DNA from: Candidatus Omnitrophica bacterium CG11_big_fil_rev_8_21_14_0_20_64_10
GTDB taxonomy: Bacteria > Omnitrophota > Gorgyraeia > 1-14-0-20-64-10
Direction of reading: 5' to 3'
Assembly: GCA_002787095.1 (NCBI GenBank)
Contig: PCVW01000032.1
Coordinates: forward strand, 12,274 to 49,006
DNA length: 36,733 nucleotides
Shown here piece after piece: positions 1-7,480 of the stretch. Made by a program: the position numbers and the translations under genes. Each line of letters starts with the position of its first letter. The first letter of the stretch is position 1. The notes under the pieces were generated by a model. The model saw nothing but the letters and a program-made list of their open reading frames with translations. It was not told the DNA's origin and did no database searches.

Positions 1-1135
1 ATTCGAGACGGGCGATCAGATCCTTGTACAAATTGAACTGGTTGGTCAGGGTCAGCGACCAAAGCCGCAGATCCCCGACGCCGGTCGCGGTCCGAACGCC
101 GTCGAAATCGGCGAAGTACTCGGCCCGAGCCGCCAAACCATACCAGTCGTTGAACTGGTATTTCGCGTACCCGGCCACGCCGGCCCAGGAACCGTTCTCC
201 TGGTCCTCAACGACCACATCCTCCTCCCAACCGTAGTCAAAATTCAGCAGGAAGCTTAAGCGGTCGGTCGGATTGTAGCCGGCCGTGATGTCAATCAGGC
301 CCCGATCATCGTGGTTGTCGCTCGCCTGCTCCGGCCCGAACATCCCGGCCACCGAGAAGGAAGTCTTCTCGGTCGGCGTCGTCGCGATCTGCCACTCGAT
401 CGTCTTGCCGTTGTTGTTGTCGTCCACGACATCCCACCCGTTATTGACCCCGAAAGTCGTCGAGATCCAGTCCGCCCAGGGATAGGACAGCCGGACCCCG
501 GTATGGGTCAGCGCCTGCGCGAAACCGAACAGGTAGGAGCGGGAGAAATTCCAGTTGTCCTGGGACTCGGTCACCTCGGCCCCATGCAGGACCGTGAACT
601 TACCGAACTTCATGTCGAGTCCGTTGCCGACCGGCAGCAGGGCCTCGACATAGGCCTGCTGAAGGTCGAATTCGTCGGTCGTGGAACCCAACCCCGTCGT
701 GACCGCGCCGGTCACTTCGGCGTCCTCACCGACATGCAGATCGGTCCGGAAACCGACCCGGGAATCCTCCGAGACCGGCTTCTCGACCACCAGCTCGAAC
801 AGGTTCGGCTGGAAATCGTTGGCCTCGGTGTCGAAGACTCGGAGGGTGTTGGAACCGCTCTCCGGTTCATCGAAGTTATACACATAGGAAGCGGACACAT
901 GGCCGGAGAGGTCCACCTTGCGGACCCAGGAAGGGATCAGATCCCCCTCCACCGTCCGGACCTCCGGCTCCTTAGCCTCCTGCTTGGCCAGCCGCGTCTC
1001 CAACTGGCTCAACTGCTTCTTCAAGGCGGTGATTTCCGCCCGCAAATCCTCATCTCCGCCTGCGAAGGCGGGTAAGACCGGGGCGCCAAGCGCCAAAAAA
1101 CCGGCCAGGGACAAAACAACGGTCTTCCGAATCAT
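1..1135 (-). CDS. Outer-membrane beta-barrel porin (BBP2/OmpL-like), C-terminus cut by window edge
   Basis: The frame is open from an ATG at 1135 to the window start, giving 378 visible codons. The N-terminus is a signal peptide (MIRKTVVLSLAGFLALGAP, likely cleaved after AFA), followed by a short heptad-like coiled coil (about residues 30-55, ALKKQLSQLETRLAKQ) that could anchor or trimerise the protein in the periplasm. The rest has alternating aromatic/polar strands and the segments QQAYVEAL, GKFTVLHGAEV and FGVNNGWD. These resemble the putative beta-barrel porin-2 (OmpL-like) family. Transported substrate is unknown. It lies 161 bp downstream of the regulator gene, with a long hairpin in the gap. 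Family assignment is from motif recall; the missing C-terminus would normally end in an aromatic residue. Confidence 0.72.
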   Translation of the reverse strand, partial: MIRKTVVLSLAGFLALGAPVLPAFAGGDEDLRAEITALKKQLSQLETRLAKQEAKEPEVRTVEGDLIPSWVRKVDLSGHVSASYVYNFDEPESGSNTLRVFDTEANDFQPNLFELVVEKPVSEDSRVGFRTDLHVGEDAEVTGAVTTGLGSTTDEFDLQQAYVEALLPVGNGLDMKFGKFTVLHGAEVTESQDNWNFSRSYLFGFAQALTHTGVRLSYPWADWISTTFGVNNGWDVVDDNNNGKTIEWQIATTPTEKTSFSVAGMFGPEQASDNHDDRGLIDITAGYNPTDRLSFLLNFDYGWEEDVVVEDQENGSWAGVAGYAKYQFNDWYGLAARAEYFADFDGVRTATGVGDLRLWSLTLTNQFNLYKDLIARLE

Positions 1136-1176
1136 GGTTTGGGAAGCCCCCTTTTCTGTTTCGATTTGCGGGGACA

Positions 1177-1220
1177 CGCGGCTGGGTTCCCTCCGTGCTG
1201 CCCGGGGAACCCAGCCTGCG
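1177..1220 (-). other. 15-bp hairpin in the porin leader
   Basis: GGCTGGGTTCCC at 1180-1191 is the exact reverse complement of 1205-1216, with a 13-nt loop. Three more pairs (1177-1179 with 1218-1220) follow across one bulged base. It lies in the regulator-porin gap and ends about 42 nt before the porin ATG. No T-run follows on either strand, so it is not a standard terminator. It may be an attenuator, an mRNA stabiliser or an unrecognised leader element. Confidence 0.55.
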
Positions 1221-1296
1221 CCCCCGATGGGTAATTGCTGCGGGGATAGAATACGGAAACAGGTTAACGGGGAATAACCGGGATGTTAAATCGAGG

Positions 1297-1986
1297 TTAC
1301 GGGGTTCCGGAGAACTTGTAGCCGACGTTCCGGACCGTCTCAATCAGCGAAGCCTGGCGGGGACCCAGCTTGGCCCGCAGCCGCCGGATATGGACATCCA
1401 CGGTCCGGGTCCCTCCGATGAAGTCATAGCCCCAAACCTGGTTGAGCAACTGATCCCGGGTGAAGACCCGGTCGGGCCGGGTCGCGAGGAACTTGACCAG
1501 CTCGAACTCCTTGAAGGTCAGCTCCAGCGGGGCGCCCGCGAGCCGCACCTCAAAACGGTCCGGATCGATCTCAAGCTCCCCGATCCGGATCACCGTCCCG
1601 GGCGGCGCATGGTTGAGCCGCCCCATGACCAGCCGCAGACGGGCCTCCAGCTCCCCCGGCTGTCCCGGAAGGACCAGGAAATCCTCGATCCCCTTGCCCG
1701 GCTCCCACCGGCCCACTTGGGGCCCCTCCATCAGCAGCAGCATCGGGGGAAAGTTTTGGGCCGCCCCGCCCCGCAGTTCATGGATCCAGCCGGCCGGATC
1801 CTTCAGGGCGCTTAAATCCGCCAGGAGCAACAGGCAGTCCCCCTCCGAATCAGATGCCGCGGCCGCCAGATCTCCGGCCGACAGGATTCGGACCTCGAAG
1901 CCGGCCCGGACCAGACGCCCCTTGAGGGTCTTGAGTCCCTGCGGCTTGGGGGCGATCAGGCCGATCCAGGCCGCCATCTCAGACAT
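1297..1986 (-). CDS. OmpR/PhoB-type transcriptional regulator with degenerate receiver domain
   Basis: 229 aa. The C-terminal ~95 residues are a clear OmpR-type winged helix: LTFKEFELVKFLATRPDRVF, then RDQLLNQVWGYDF, then RTVDVHIRRLRAKLG, ending VGYKF. The N-terminal ~120 residues have receiver-like secondary structure, but the usual N-terminal acidic pair (VDDE) is replaced by IAPKP. The conserved Lys before the last strand is also missing (DFLVLPG instead of DFLVKPF). An Asp in LLADLSAL could sit at the phosphorylation position. It may therefore act without canonical phosphorylation, like other atypical OmpR-family regulators. No histidine kinase gene is adjacent. Its start overlaps the end of nadE by 8 nt, so it is probably co-translated. 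The porin downstream is a possible target (inference). Confidence 0.85.
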   Translation of the reverse strand: MSEMAAWIGLIAPKPQGLKTLKGRLVRAGFEVRILSAGDLAAAASDSEGDCLLLLADLSALKDPAGWIHELRGGAAQNFPPMLLLMEGPQVGRWEPGKGIEDFLVLPGQPGELEARLRLVMGRLNHAPPGTVIRIGELEIDPDRFEVRLAGAPLELTFKEFELVKFLATRPDRVFTRDQLLNQVWGYDFIGGTRTVDVHIRRLRAKLGPRQASLIETVRNVGYKFSGTP

Positions 1987-3643
1987 CCCTGAAACGGTTG
2001 GTCACCGGCATCCGGTGGTCCTTGCCAAAGGCCCGGGGGGTGATCTTAATCCCCATCGGCGCCTGGCGCCGCTTGTACTCGTTGCGGTCGATGAGCCGGA
2101 GCAACCGGACAATTTCGCCGGCAGGACGGCGCAGCCGGATCCGGATCTCCCCCGCCGACCGGTTCTCCTCCACATAAGCCCGGATCACCGGATCCAACCG
2201 GCGGTAAGGAGGCAGCGTATCGGCGTCCCGCTGGTTGGGCCTCAGTTCGGCGGTGGGGGCCCGGCGCAGGACGGAGGCGGGGATCACCGGCCGGCCGAAA
2301 AAACGGTTCACTTCCCGGCTCACCCCGTACACCTGCGTCTTGGTCAGATCCTTGATCACCGCGAATCCCCCCACCATGTCCCCATACAGCGTGCAGTAGC
2401 CGGTCGAAAGCTCCGACTTGTTGCCGGGCGCCAGCACCAGCCACCCGAACTTGTTCGACAGCGCCATCAGCAGAAACCCCCGAATCCGGGCCTGCAGGTT
2501 CTCCTCGGTCGTGTCCGGCTTCCGGTCCCGAAAAACCGGCCGCAGGGTCGCCTGCGCCGCCTGAAAGATCAGTTCAATCGGCAGGGTCTCCAGGCGCACC
2601 CCCAGGTTCCGGGCCAGGCGCTGCGCGTCCCGCCGGGTGGCCGCCGAGGAGTAGCGGGAAGGCATCGTGACCGCCCGGACCCGCTCGGGGCCCAGCGCGG
2701 CCGCCGCGACCGCCAGCGTCAGGGCCGAATCCACCCCGCCGCTTAAGCCCACCACCACTTCCCGAAAACCGTTCTTCTCCACATAGTCCCGGGTCCCCAA
2801 AAGAAGGGCCTGCAGGATCTGCCGAACCGGGGTCAGCCGGGGAGCGCTCCGGTCGGGTTTGAACCGGCCTTTCCCCTTAGCCCTGCCGCCGGCAAGGGGC
2901 AGTTCGGCGCAGAACACCCCTTCCCGGAACCGGGGGGCCCGGAACAGGATCCGCCCCGCGGGACCGACCGCCAGGGATCCCCCGTCAAAGACCAGTTCAT
3001 CCTGGCCGCCGACCAGATTCACATACAGCATCGGCAGGCCGGTCCGCCGGCTCTGCCAGGTGACGACCCGTTCCCGGGCCGCCGCCTTGTCGGCGTCGTA
3101 CGGAGAGGCGGAGATGTTGATCAAAAGCCGGGCGCCGCCCCGGGCCTGCGGGCCGGTCGGCGAAGCGGCCCCCGCCCAGATGTCCTCGCAAATCGAAAGC
3201 CCCGTCCGGACCGACTCGGAGCGGCCCAGCGGCAGGTCCACCACCAGCGCCCGCTCCCCCGGCGTGAAGTAGCGCCGCTCATCGAAAACGCCGTAATTGG
3301 GCAGGGCCATCTTCGCGGTCCGGGCGACGATCCTGCCGGCCCGCAGCAGATAGGCGGTATTGAACAACTTCCGCCCCCGCTCCTCCACCGAACCCAGGAC
3401 CACGGTGACCGGGCCCCGGACCGCCCGCCGGACCCGGTTGAGCGCCGCGCCGGCCGCCCGGATGAAAGCCGGCTTGAACAGCAGGTCCTCGGGGGGATAG
3501 CCGCAAAGGGCCAGTTCCGGAAAGAGCAGCAGCTGCGCCCCCCGGCGCTCCCCTTCCCGGATCGCCGCCAGGATCTTCCGGACATTGCCGTCGAGGTCCC
3601 CGACGGTCGGGTTGATCTGCCCGAATCCAACCCGCAGCTTCAT
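1979..3643 (-). CDS. nadE: Glutamine-dependent NAD+ synthetase
   Basis: 554 aa, two-domain NadE, which makes NAD+ from deamido-NAD+, ATP and glutamine in the cytoplasm. The N-terminal nitrilase/glutaminase domain shows the catalytic triad in context: Glu43 (FPELALCGYP), Lys111 (KMALPNYGVF) and Cys152 (GLSICEDIW). The C-terminal synthetase domain has the P-loop SGGVDS at 301-306 and the conserved NKSELSTGYCTLYGD segment. Length fits the bacterial glutamine-dependent form. The ATG overlaps the lpxI stop as ATGA, and the 3' end overlaps the regulator start by 8 nt, so it belongs to the cell-envelope operon by position rather than by pathway. Confidence 0.96.
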   Translation of the reverse strand: MKLRVGFGQINPTVGDLDGNVRKILAAIREGERRGAQLLLFPELALCGYPPEDLLFKPAFIRAAGAALNRVRRAVRGPVTVVLGSVEERGRKLFNTAYLLRAGRIVARTAKMALPNYGVFDERRYFTPGERALVVDLPLGRSESVRTGLSICEDIWAGAASPTGPQARGGARLLINISASPYDADKAAARERVVTWQSRRTGLPMLYVNLVGGQDELVFDGGSLAVGPAGRILFRAPRFREGVFCAELPLAGGRAKGKGRFKPDRSAPRLTPVRQILQALLLGTRDYVEKNGFREVVVGLSGGVDSALTLAVAAAALGPERVRAVTMPSRYSSAATRRDAQRLARNLGVRLETLPIELIFQAAQATLRPVFRDRKPDTTEENLQARIRGFLLMALSNKFGWLVLAPGNKSELSTGYCTLYGDMVGGFAVIKDLTKTQVYGVSREVNRFFGRPVIPASVLRRAPTAELRPNQRDADTLPPYRRLDPVIRAYVEENRSAGEIRIRLRRPAGEIVRLLRLIDRNEYKRRQAPMGIKITPRAFGKDHRMPVTNRFRDV

Positions 3644-4446
3644 AGGGCCGTCACGAACAGCCCGAGGCGGTCGGCCAGCGCGATCAGCGCGGGCCGGTCG
3701 AACAGCAGGGTCCGCCCCGCCTCCACGCCGATCCCGGCGGCCTGAACCGCCGCCAAGCGCCTGAGCGTCTCCTCCCCGACCACCGGGATGTCAAACCGCA
3801 TGTCCTTGCCTCGCCCGCAGGCCTTGACCACGACGCAGCCGGGGCCGGCAATCCGGCCGGCCCGCTCGATCGTCTCATCGGTCCCTTCCATCCCCTCGAC
3901 CGCGGCGACCGCTCCCTGTTTGAGGATCAGGGTCTGTCCGACCCCCCAGGCGGCCAGTTTCCGGGCCAACCGAAGCCCCGACCGAAGCTCCTTTCGCTGA
4001 TCGGCCATCGGGATCAAACGGGTCAAATCCCCCCGGACCGGGATCCACTCCTTGAGCAGAAAGGCGGAATGCAGGACCCGAAATCCCTTCGATTGAAGAA
4101 CGCGGACCGCCAACTTCATCGCAGAATCGCCCGAGCGGTCCGGAAGACGGGCCAGCAGTTGTCGGGTCGCGGGATCGAATGATTGGCCGGATTGGACGAG
4201 CCGGCGGGCCTGGATCTGTCCGGCCAGGATCACCTCTCGAACCCCGGCCCCCTTGAGCCAGTCCGGGATTCCCCCCAGCTCGGAGAGAGTCACCCAATGC
4301 ATCCGATCCACTTCCGATTCCAACGCCGGGTCGGTCTCTTCCCGCAAACCGACCGCCGCCACCAACCAGCCCCGGCGGCGGGCCGCCCGAGCCACATGAA
4401 TGGGAAAAGCGCGGTTGCCGGCGATCAGACCGATGGTCTTATTCAT
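3640..4446 (-). CDS. lpxI: UDP-2,3-diacylglucosamine pyrophosphatase LpxI
   Basis: 268 aa, the usual LpxI length. It hydrolyses UDP-2,3-diacylglucosamine to lipid X in lipid A synthesis, replacing LpxH or LpxG. Family signatures: GLIAGNRAFPIHVA at the N-terminus, ILAGQIQ near 73, GDLTRLIPMADQ near 139, ILKQGAVAAVEGMEGTDETI near 174, and MRFDIPVVG with Asp219 at the position of the reported catalytic Asp. The start MNKTIG was chosen because the frame continues upstream only as a shadow of lpxC-fabZ; the ATG sits 8 nt after the fabZ stop. It overlaps nadE as ATGA. In related clusters lpxA often precedes this gene; here it is absent. Confidence 0.93.
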   Translation of the reverse strand: MNKTIGLIAGNRAFPIHVARAARRRGWLVAAVGLREETDPALESEVDRMHWVTLSELGGIPDWLKGAGVREVILAGQIQARRLVQSGQSFDPATRQLLARLPDRSGDSAMKLAVRVLQSKGFRVLHSAFLLKEWIPVRGDLTRLIPMADQRKELRSGLRLARKLAAWGVGQTLILKQGAVAAVEGMEGTDETIERAGRIAGPGCVVVKACGRGKDMRFDIPVVGEETLRRLAAVQAAGIGVEAGRTLLFDRPALIALADRLGLFVTAL

Positions 4447-4454
4447 CGGACCGG

Positions 4455-5804
4455 TTACGGCTTGTCCTCCCCTTCCAACAGGGCGAACATCAGGGTCGCC
4501 TCCACCGCCGGCTTCCCTTCCACCAGCGCCCGGGTCCGCATCTGACCGGTCTTGGAGCGGAGCTTCAGCACCTCGGCCTCCAGCACCAGGGTGTCCCCCG
4601 GCAGGACCGCCCGGCGGAACTTCACATCGTCCATCGCGACGAAATAGGCGTACTTGCCGAGGTTCTCCGCCTTGTTGAGCAGCAGGATGCCGCACAGTTG
4701 AGCCAGCGCCTCGATCATCATGACGCCCGGCATCACCGGCCGCTTCGGGAAATGCCCCACGAAGAACTGTTCGTTGATCGTCACATTCTTGATGCCGACC
4801 GCCCGCTTGTCCGGCACCATCTCGATCACCCGGTCCACGAGGAGGAACGGATACCGGTGGGGCAGGATCCGCTGGATCGCGTGGATATCCAGCGTGACTG
4901 CCTCGGGCTCCACATACTGGGCCAGGATCCCGCTCTCCCGCCCCCGGTCCAGCCACTGCCGGAGCCGCTGGGCAAAGCGGATGTTCAGGGTGTGTCCCGA
5001 CCGGATCGCGACGACATGCCCGTGGATCGGCCGGCCCATGAGGTTGAGGTCTCCGATCAGGTCCAGCACCTTGTGCCGGACGAATTCGTCGGCGTAGCGC
5101 AGGTGGTTGTTGATGACCCGGCCGTTGGACTCCACGACGACGGTGTTCTCGTAGTTGGCCCCCTTCCCCAGCCCGATCTTCCGGAGCTGCTCCACTTCGG
5201 AGGCCATGCAGAAGGTGCGGGACGGCGCCAACTCCTTCTCGAAACGCTTGGGGGTCACCTCGTTCGAATAAAACTGGGCCTCAAGGCCCCGGACCGGATA
5301 ACTGAGGGTGTAGGAGATCTTGAACTTGTCGTCTGGGAAGATCGCGACCGCCGCGTCCTTCTCCTCGACCCAGATCGGCTCCCGGATCTGGATCGGCCGG
5401 CGGGGGGCCGGCTGGACCTCGGCGCCGGCCTGCTTGAAGATCTCCAGGAACGGATAGGCCGAACCGTCCAGCCCCGGCACCTCCTCCCCCTGGATCTCCA
5501 CCAGCAGGTTGTCGATCCCGGCCCCGAAACAAGCCGACATCAGATGCTCGACGGTGTGGACCTCCACCCGGCCGTTTCCGATTGAAGTGCGGCGGGGCCG
5601 CTTGGCCGCCTCCAGCACCGAGGTGACCGCCGCCTCGACCGGCTGCGAGCCCCCCATGTCGATCCGCTGGAAACGGATCCCGCTGTTGGCCGGAGCCGGC
5701 TTGAACTTGACCCGGACCGGCTTGCCGGTATGCAGGCCGACCCCCTCGACCCGCATGACCCGCTGAATCGTTCTCTGGTTCTCAGCCGCCGGATTGCTCA
5801 TCAA
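4455..5804 (-). CDS. lpxC-fabZ: Bifunctional UDP-3-O-acyl-N-acetylglucosamine deacetylase / 3-hydroxyacyl-ACP dehydratase (LpxC-FabZ fusion)
   Basis: 449 aa. Residues ~11-290 are LpxC, the zinc deacetylase committing to lipid A. Visible: [20 protein letters not shown] (Glu86, His87); [10 protein letters not shown] (His244, Asp248) as zinc ligands; and SGHTLN (His271). Residues ~303-449 are FabZ, the hot-dog dehydratase of fatty acid elongation: [13 protein letters not shown] with catalytic His316, and [11 protein letters not shown] with Glu365. The fusion is a known arrangement in Bacteroidetes and some other Gram-negative phyla; it couples the two users of 3-hydroxyacyl-ACP. The start (Met1 or Met2) overlaps the lpxD 3' end by about 20 nt. 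Confidence 0.96.
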   Translation of the reverse strand: MMSNPAAENQRTIQRVMRVEGVGLHTGKPVRVKFKPAPANSGIRFQRIDMGGSQPVEAAVTSVLEAAKRPRRTSIGNGRVEVHTVEHLMSACFGAGIDNLLVEIQGEEVPGLDGSAYPFLEIFKQAGAEVQPAPRRPIQIREPIWVEEKDAAVAIFPDDKFKISYTLSYPVRGLEAQFYSNEVTPKRFEKELAPSRTFCMASEVEQLRKIGLGKGANYENTVVVESNGRVINNHLRYADEFVRHKVLDLIGDLNLMGRPIHGHVVAIRSGHTLNIRFAQRLRQWLDRGRESGILAQYVEPEAVTLDIHAIQRILPHRYPFLLVDRVIEMVPDKRAVGIKNVTINEQFFVGHFPKRPVMPGVMMIEALAQLCGILLLNKAENLGKYAYFVAMDDVKFRRAVLPGDTLVLEAEVLKLRSKTGQMRTRALVEGKPAVEATLMFALLEGEDKP

Positions 5805-6912
5805 GACGCCTCTCCAGTTCCTCGATCCGTTTGCGCATCCCCTCGACCGTCTTCAGCAGGTCCGGCAGCCCCTGCAGGGCGGCGTTGACCCGTTTGGCCC
5901 GGGCCAGCGGCTTGGCCGGCGTGCCCCAAATCTGGCTGTTGGCCGGGACCGACTTGCTGATCCCCGACTGGGCGCCGGCCATCACATTGTCCCCGACCGA
6001 GATGTGGCCGACCACCCCGCACTGTCCGGCCAGCACCACATGGTTCCCCAGGACCGTCGAGCCGGAAACCCCGGCCTGGGCGACCAGGATGCAGCCGACT
6101 CCGGTCACGACATTGTGGGCGATCTGAACCAGATTGTCGATCTTGGTCCCCTTGCCGATGACCGTCTTGCCGAAACGGGCCCGGTCAATCGTCACATTGG
6201 CCCCGATCTCGACATCATCCTCCACCACGACCGTCCCGATCTGGGGAATCTTGTGGTGAACCCCCTGAACCGTCGCGAAACCGAACCCGTCGGAACCGAT
6301 GACCGTCCCGGCATGCACGGTCACCCGGTGGCCCAGCGTGATCTTCTCCCGGACCACGACCCCCGGGTAAATCAGGCAATCGTTGCCGATCCGGCTCTCC
6401 GGACCGACCGTCGCCCCGCCATGGATCACCGTCCGGTCGCCGATCACCGCGCCGTCGCCGATCACCGCGAAGGGACCGACCGCGGCGTCCCGACCAAGCC
6501 GGACCCCCTTGCCGATGTGGGCCTTCCTGCTCACTCCGGTGAAATCCTGACGGATCACCGGAACAAAGAGGCCGGCCAGCTTCGCGAACGCCAGCGACGG
6601 ATTGTCGGTCTGCACAACCGGCTTTCCGGAAACAACCGCCTCGGGCGAAGCAATGACCGCCGAAGCACGGGTCTGCTCAATCAGATACAGGTACTTGCTG
6701 TTGGCAACGAAGGTGATGTCGCCGGGGCGAGCCTCCTTGATGCCGCAGATGCCGGTGATCCGGGTCGTTCCGTCCCCGATCACCTTGCCCCCGACCAAAC
6801 GGGCAATCTCAGCCAACCGGTAGGACCGGCCGCCGTTCCCCGGCGCCGCCGGGGATGAAGCCGCCGGGCGAACGGCCCGGCGGGATTTCTGTTTGGTCTT
6901 GGCGGAAGGCAT
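5782..6912 (-). CDS. lpxD: UDP-3-O-acylglucosamine N-acyltransferase
   Basis: 376 aa. It adds the second 3-hydroxyacyl chain to UDP-3-O-acyl-glucosamine. After a basic, low-complexity N-terminal extension of ~28 residues comes the uridine-binding domain ([30 protein letters not shown]). A left-handed beta-helix of hexapeptide repeats follows (about 130-320), with GSDGFGFA at 206-213, the TIDRARFG segment and catalytic His266 in QIAHNV. The C-terminal ~40 residues form a charged helix ([17 protein letters not shown]), as in trimeric LpxD. It starts 4 nt after ompH. No good Shine-Dalgarno site precedes the chosen ATG, so the true start could lie inside the extension; coupling to ompH would also explain this. 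Confidence 0.95.
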   Translation of the reverse strand: MPSAKTKQKSRRAVRPAASSPAAPGNGGRSYRLAEIARLVGGKVIGDGTTRITGICGIKEARPGDITFVANSKYLYLIEQTRASAVIASPEAVVSGKPVVQTDNPSLAFAKLAGLFVPVIRQDFTGVSRKAHIGKGVRLGRDAAVGPFAVIGDGAVIGDRTVIHGGATVGPESRIGNDCLIYPGVVVREKITLGHRVTVHAGTVIGSDGFGFATVQGVHHKIPQIGTVVVEDDVEIGANVTIDRARFGKTVIGKGTKIDNLVQIAHNVVTGVGCILVAQAGVSGSTVLGNHVVLAGQCGVVGHISVGDNVMAGAQSGISKSVPANSQIWGTPAKPLARAKRVNAALQGLPDLLKTVEGMRKRIEELERRLDEQSGG

Positions 6913-6916
6913 CGGC

Positions 6917-7459
6917 TTATCGATTCAGGATTTTCAGGACCTCATCGGTCACATCCAGCGCGTCATCATGGTACAGAACGACCCGGTCGCTGAGCACCAG
7001 GTTCAGTCCGGTCTTCTTGGCATGCTCTTCGATTGCCGCCTGAATCTTGTCGATGATCGCCCCGATCGCCTCTTCCTTGCGCTGGCGCAGCGTTCCCTCC
7101 ACCTGCCGGTCGAACTGGGCCAGATCCTTCAGCTTATCCTCGAACTGCTGGCGCCTGGCGTCGCGGCCCTCCGCGTTGAGGATAATCTCCTCCTCTCGGA
7201 GCCGCTGAATCTCGGCGACCCGCTTGTCCCGTTCCCCCTTTCTCTCCTTCGCGTAATGGTCGATCTCCTCCCGATGCTTGGAGGTGCCGCCGTAGCCGTC
7301 GAACACCCGCTCCATGTCCACATAGCCGATCCGCAGCGAGGTGCTCCCTCCCTCGGCCGCCCCGGCAACCGGAAAAACCCAGGCAACCAGGAAGGCGGTG
7401 AGCAGGGTGAGCGGAAGCGGACGGCCAACCGAAAAAATCCTGCGCATGGACCGGTTCAT
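6917..7459 (-). CDS. OmpH/Skp-family periplasmic chaperone
   Basis: 180 aa. A signal peptide (positively charged MNRSMRRIF, hydrophobic [13 protein letters not shown], cleavage near AGAAEG) is followed by the Skp-type start [12 protein letters not shown] long charged coiled-coil region then carries [18 protein letters not shown] and [16 protein letters not shown]. The end, [28 protein letters not shown], matches the C-terminal strand of the family. Skp holds unfolded outer-membrane proteins on the way to BamA. It lies 21 nt after bamA with a GGGAG site before the ATG, and 4 nt before lpxD. This bamA-skp-lpxD order is widely conserved. Confidence 0.9.
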   Translation of the reverse strand: MNRSMRRIFSVGRPLPLTLLTAFLVAWVFPVAGAAEGGSTSLRIGYVDMERVFDGYGGTSKHREEIDHYAKERKGERDKRVAEIQRLREEEIILNAEGRDARRQQFEDKLKDLAQFDRQVEGTLRQRKEEAIGAIIDKIQAAIEEHAKKTGLNLVLSDRVVLYHDDALDVTDEVLKILNR

Positions 7460-7480
7460 GGATGACTCCCGTGAATTTAA

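Noticed and set aside
1136-1296. Cyclic-di-GMP or other known riboswitch before the porin
   Set aside because: The hairpin lacks the conserved bulges and tetraloop receptor sequence of GEMM-type or other riboswitches that I can recognise.
3640-4956. LpxI extended to 438 residues
   Set aside because: The extra N-terminal 170 residues are a Gly/Pro/Arg shadow of lpxC-fabZ; the LpxI domain begins cleanly at MNKTIG (4446).
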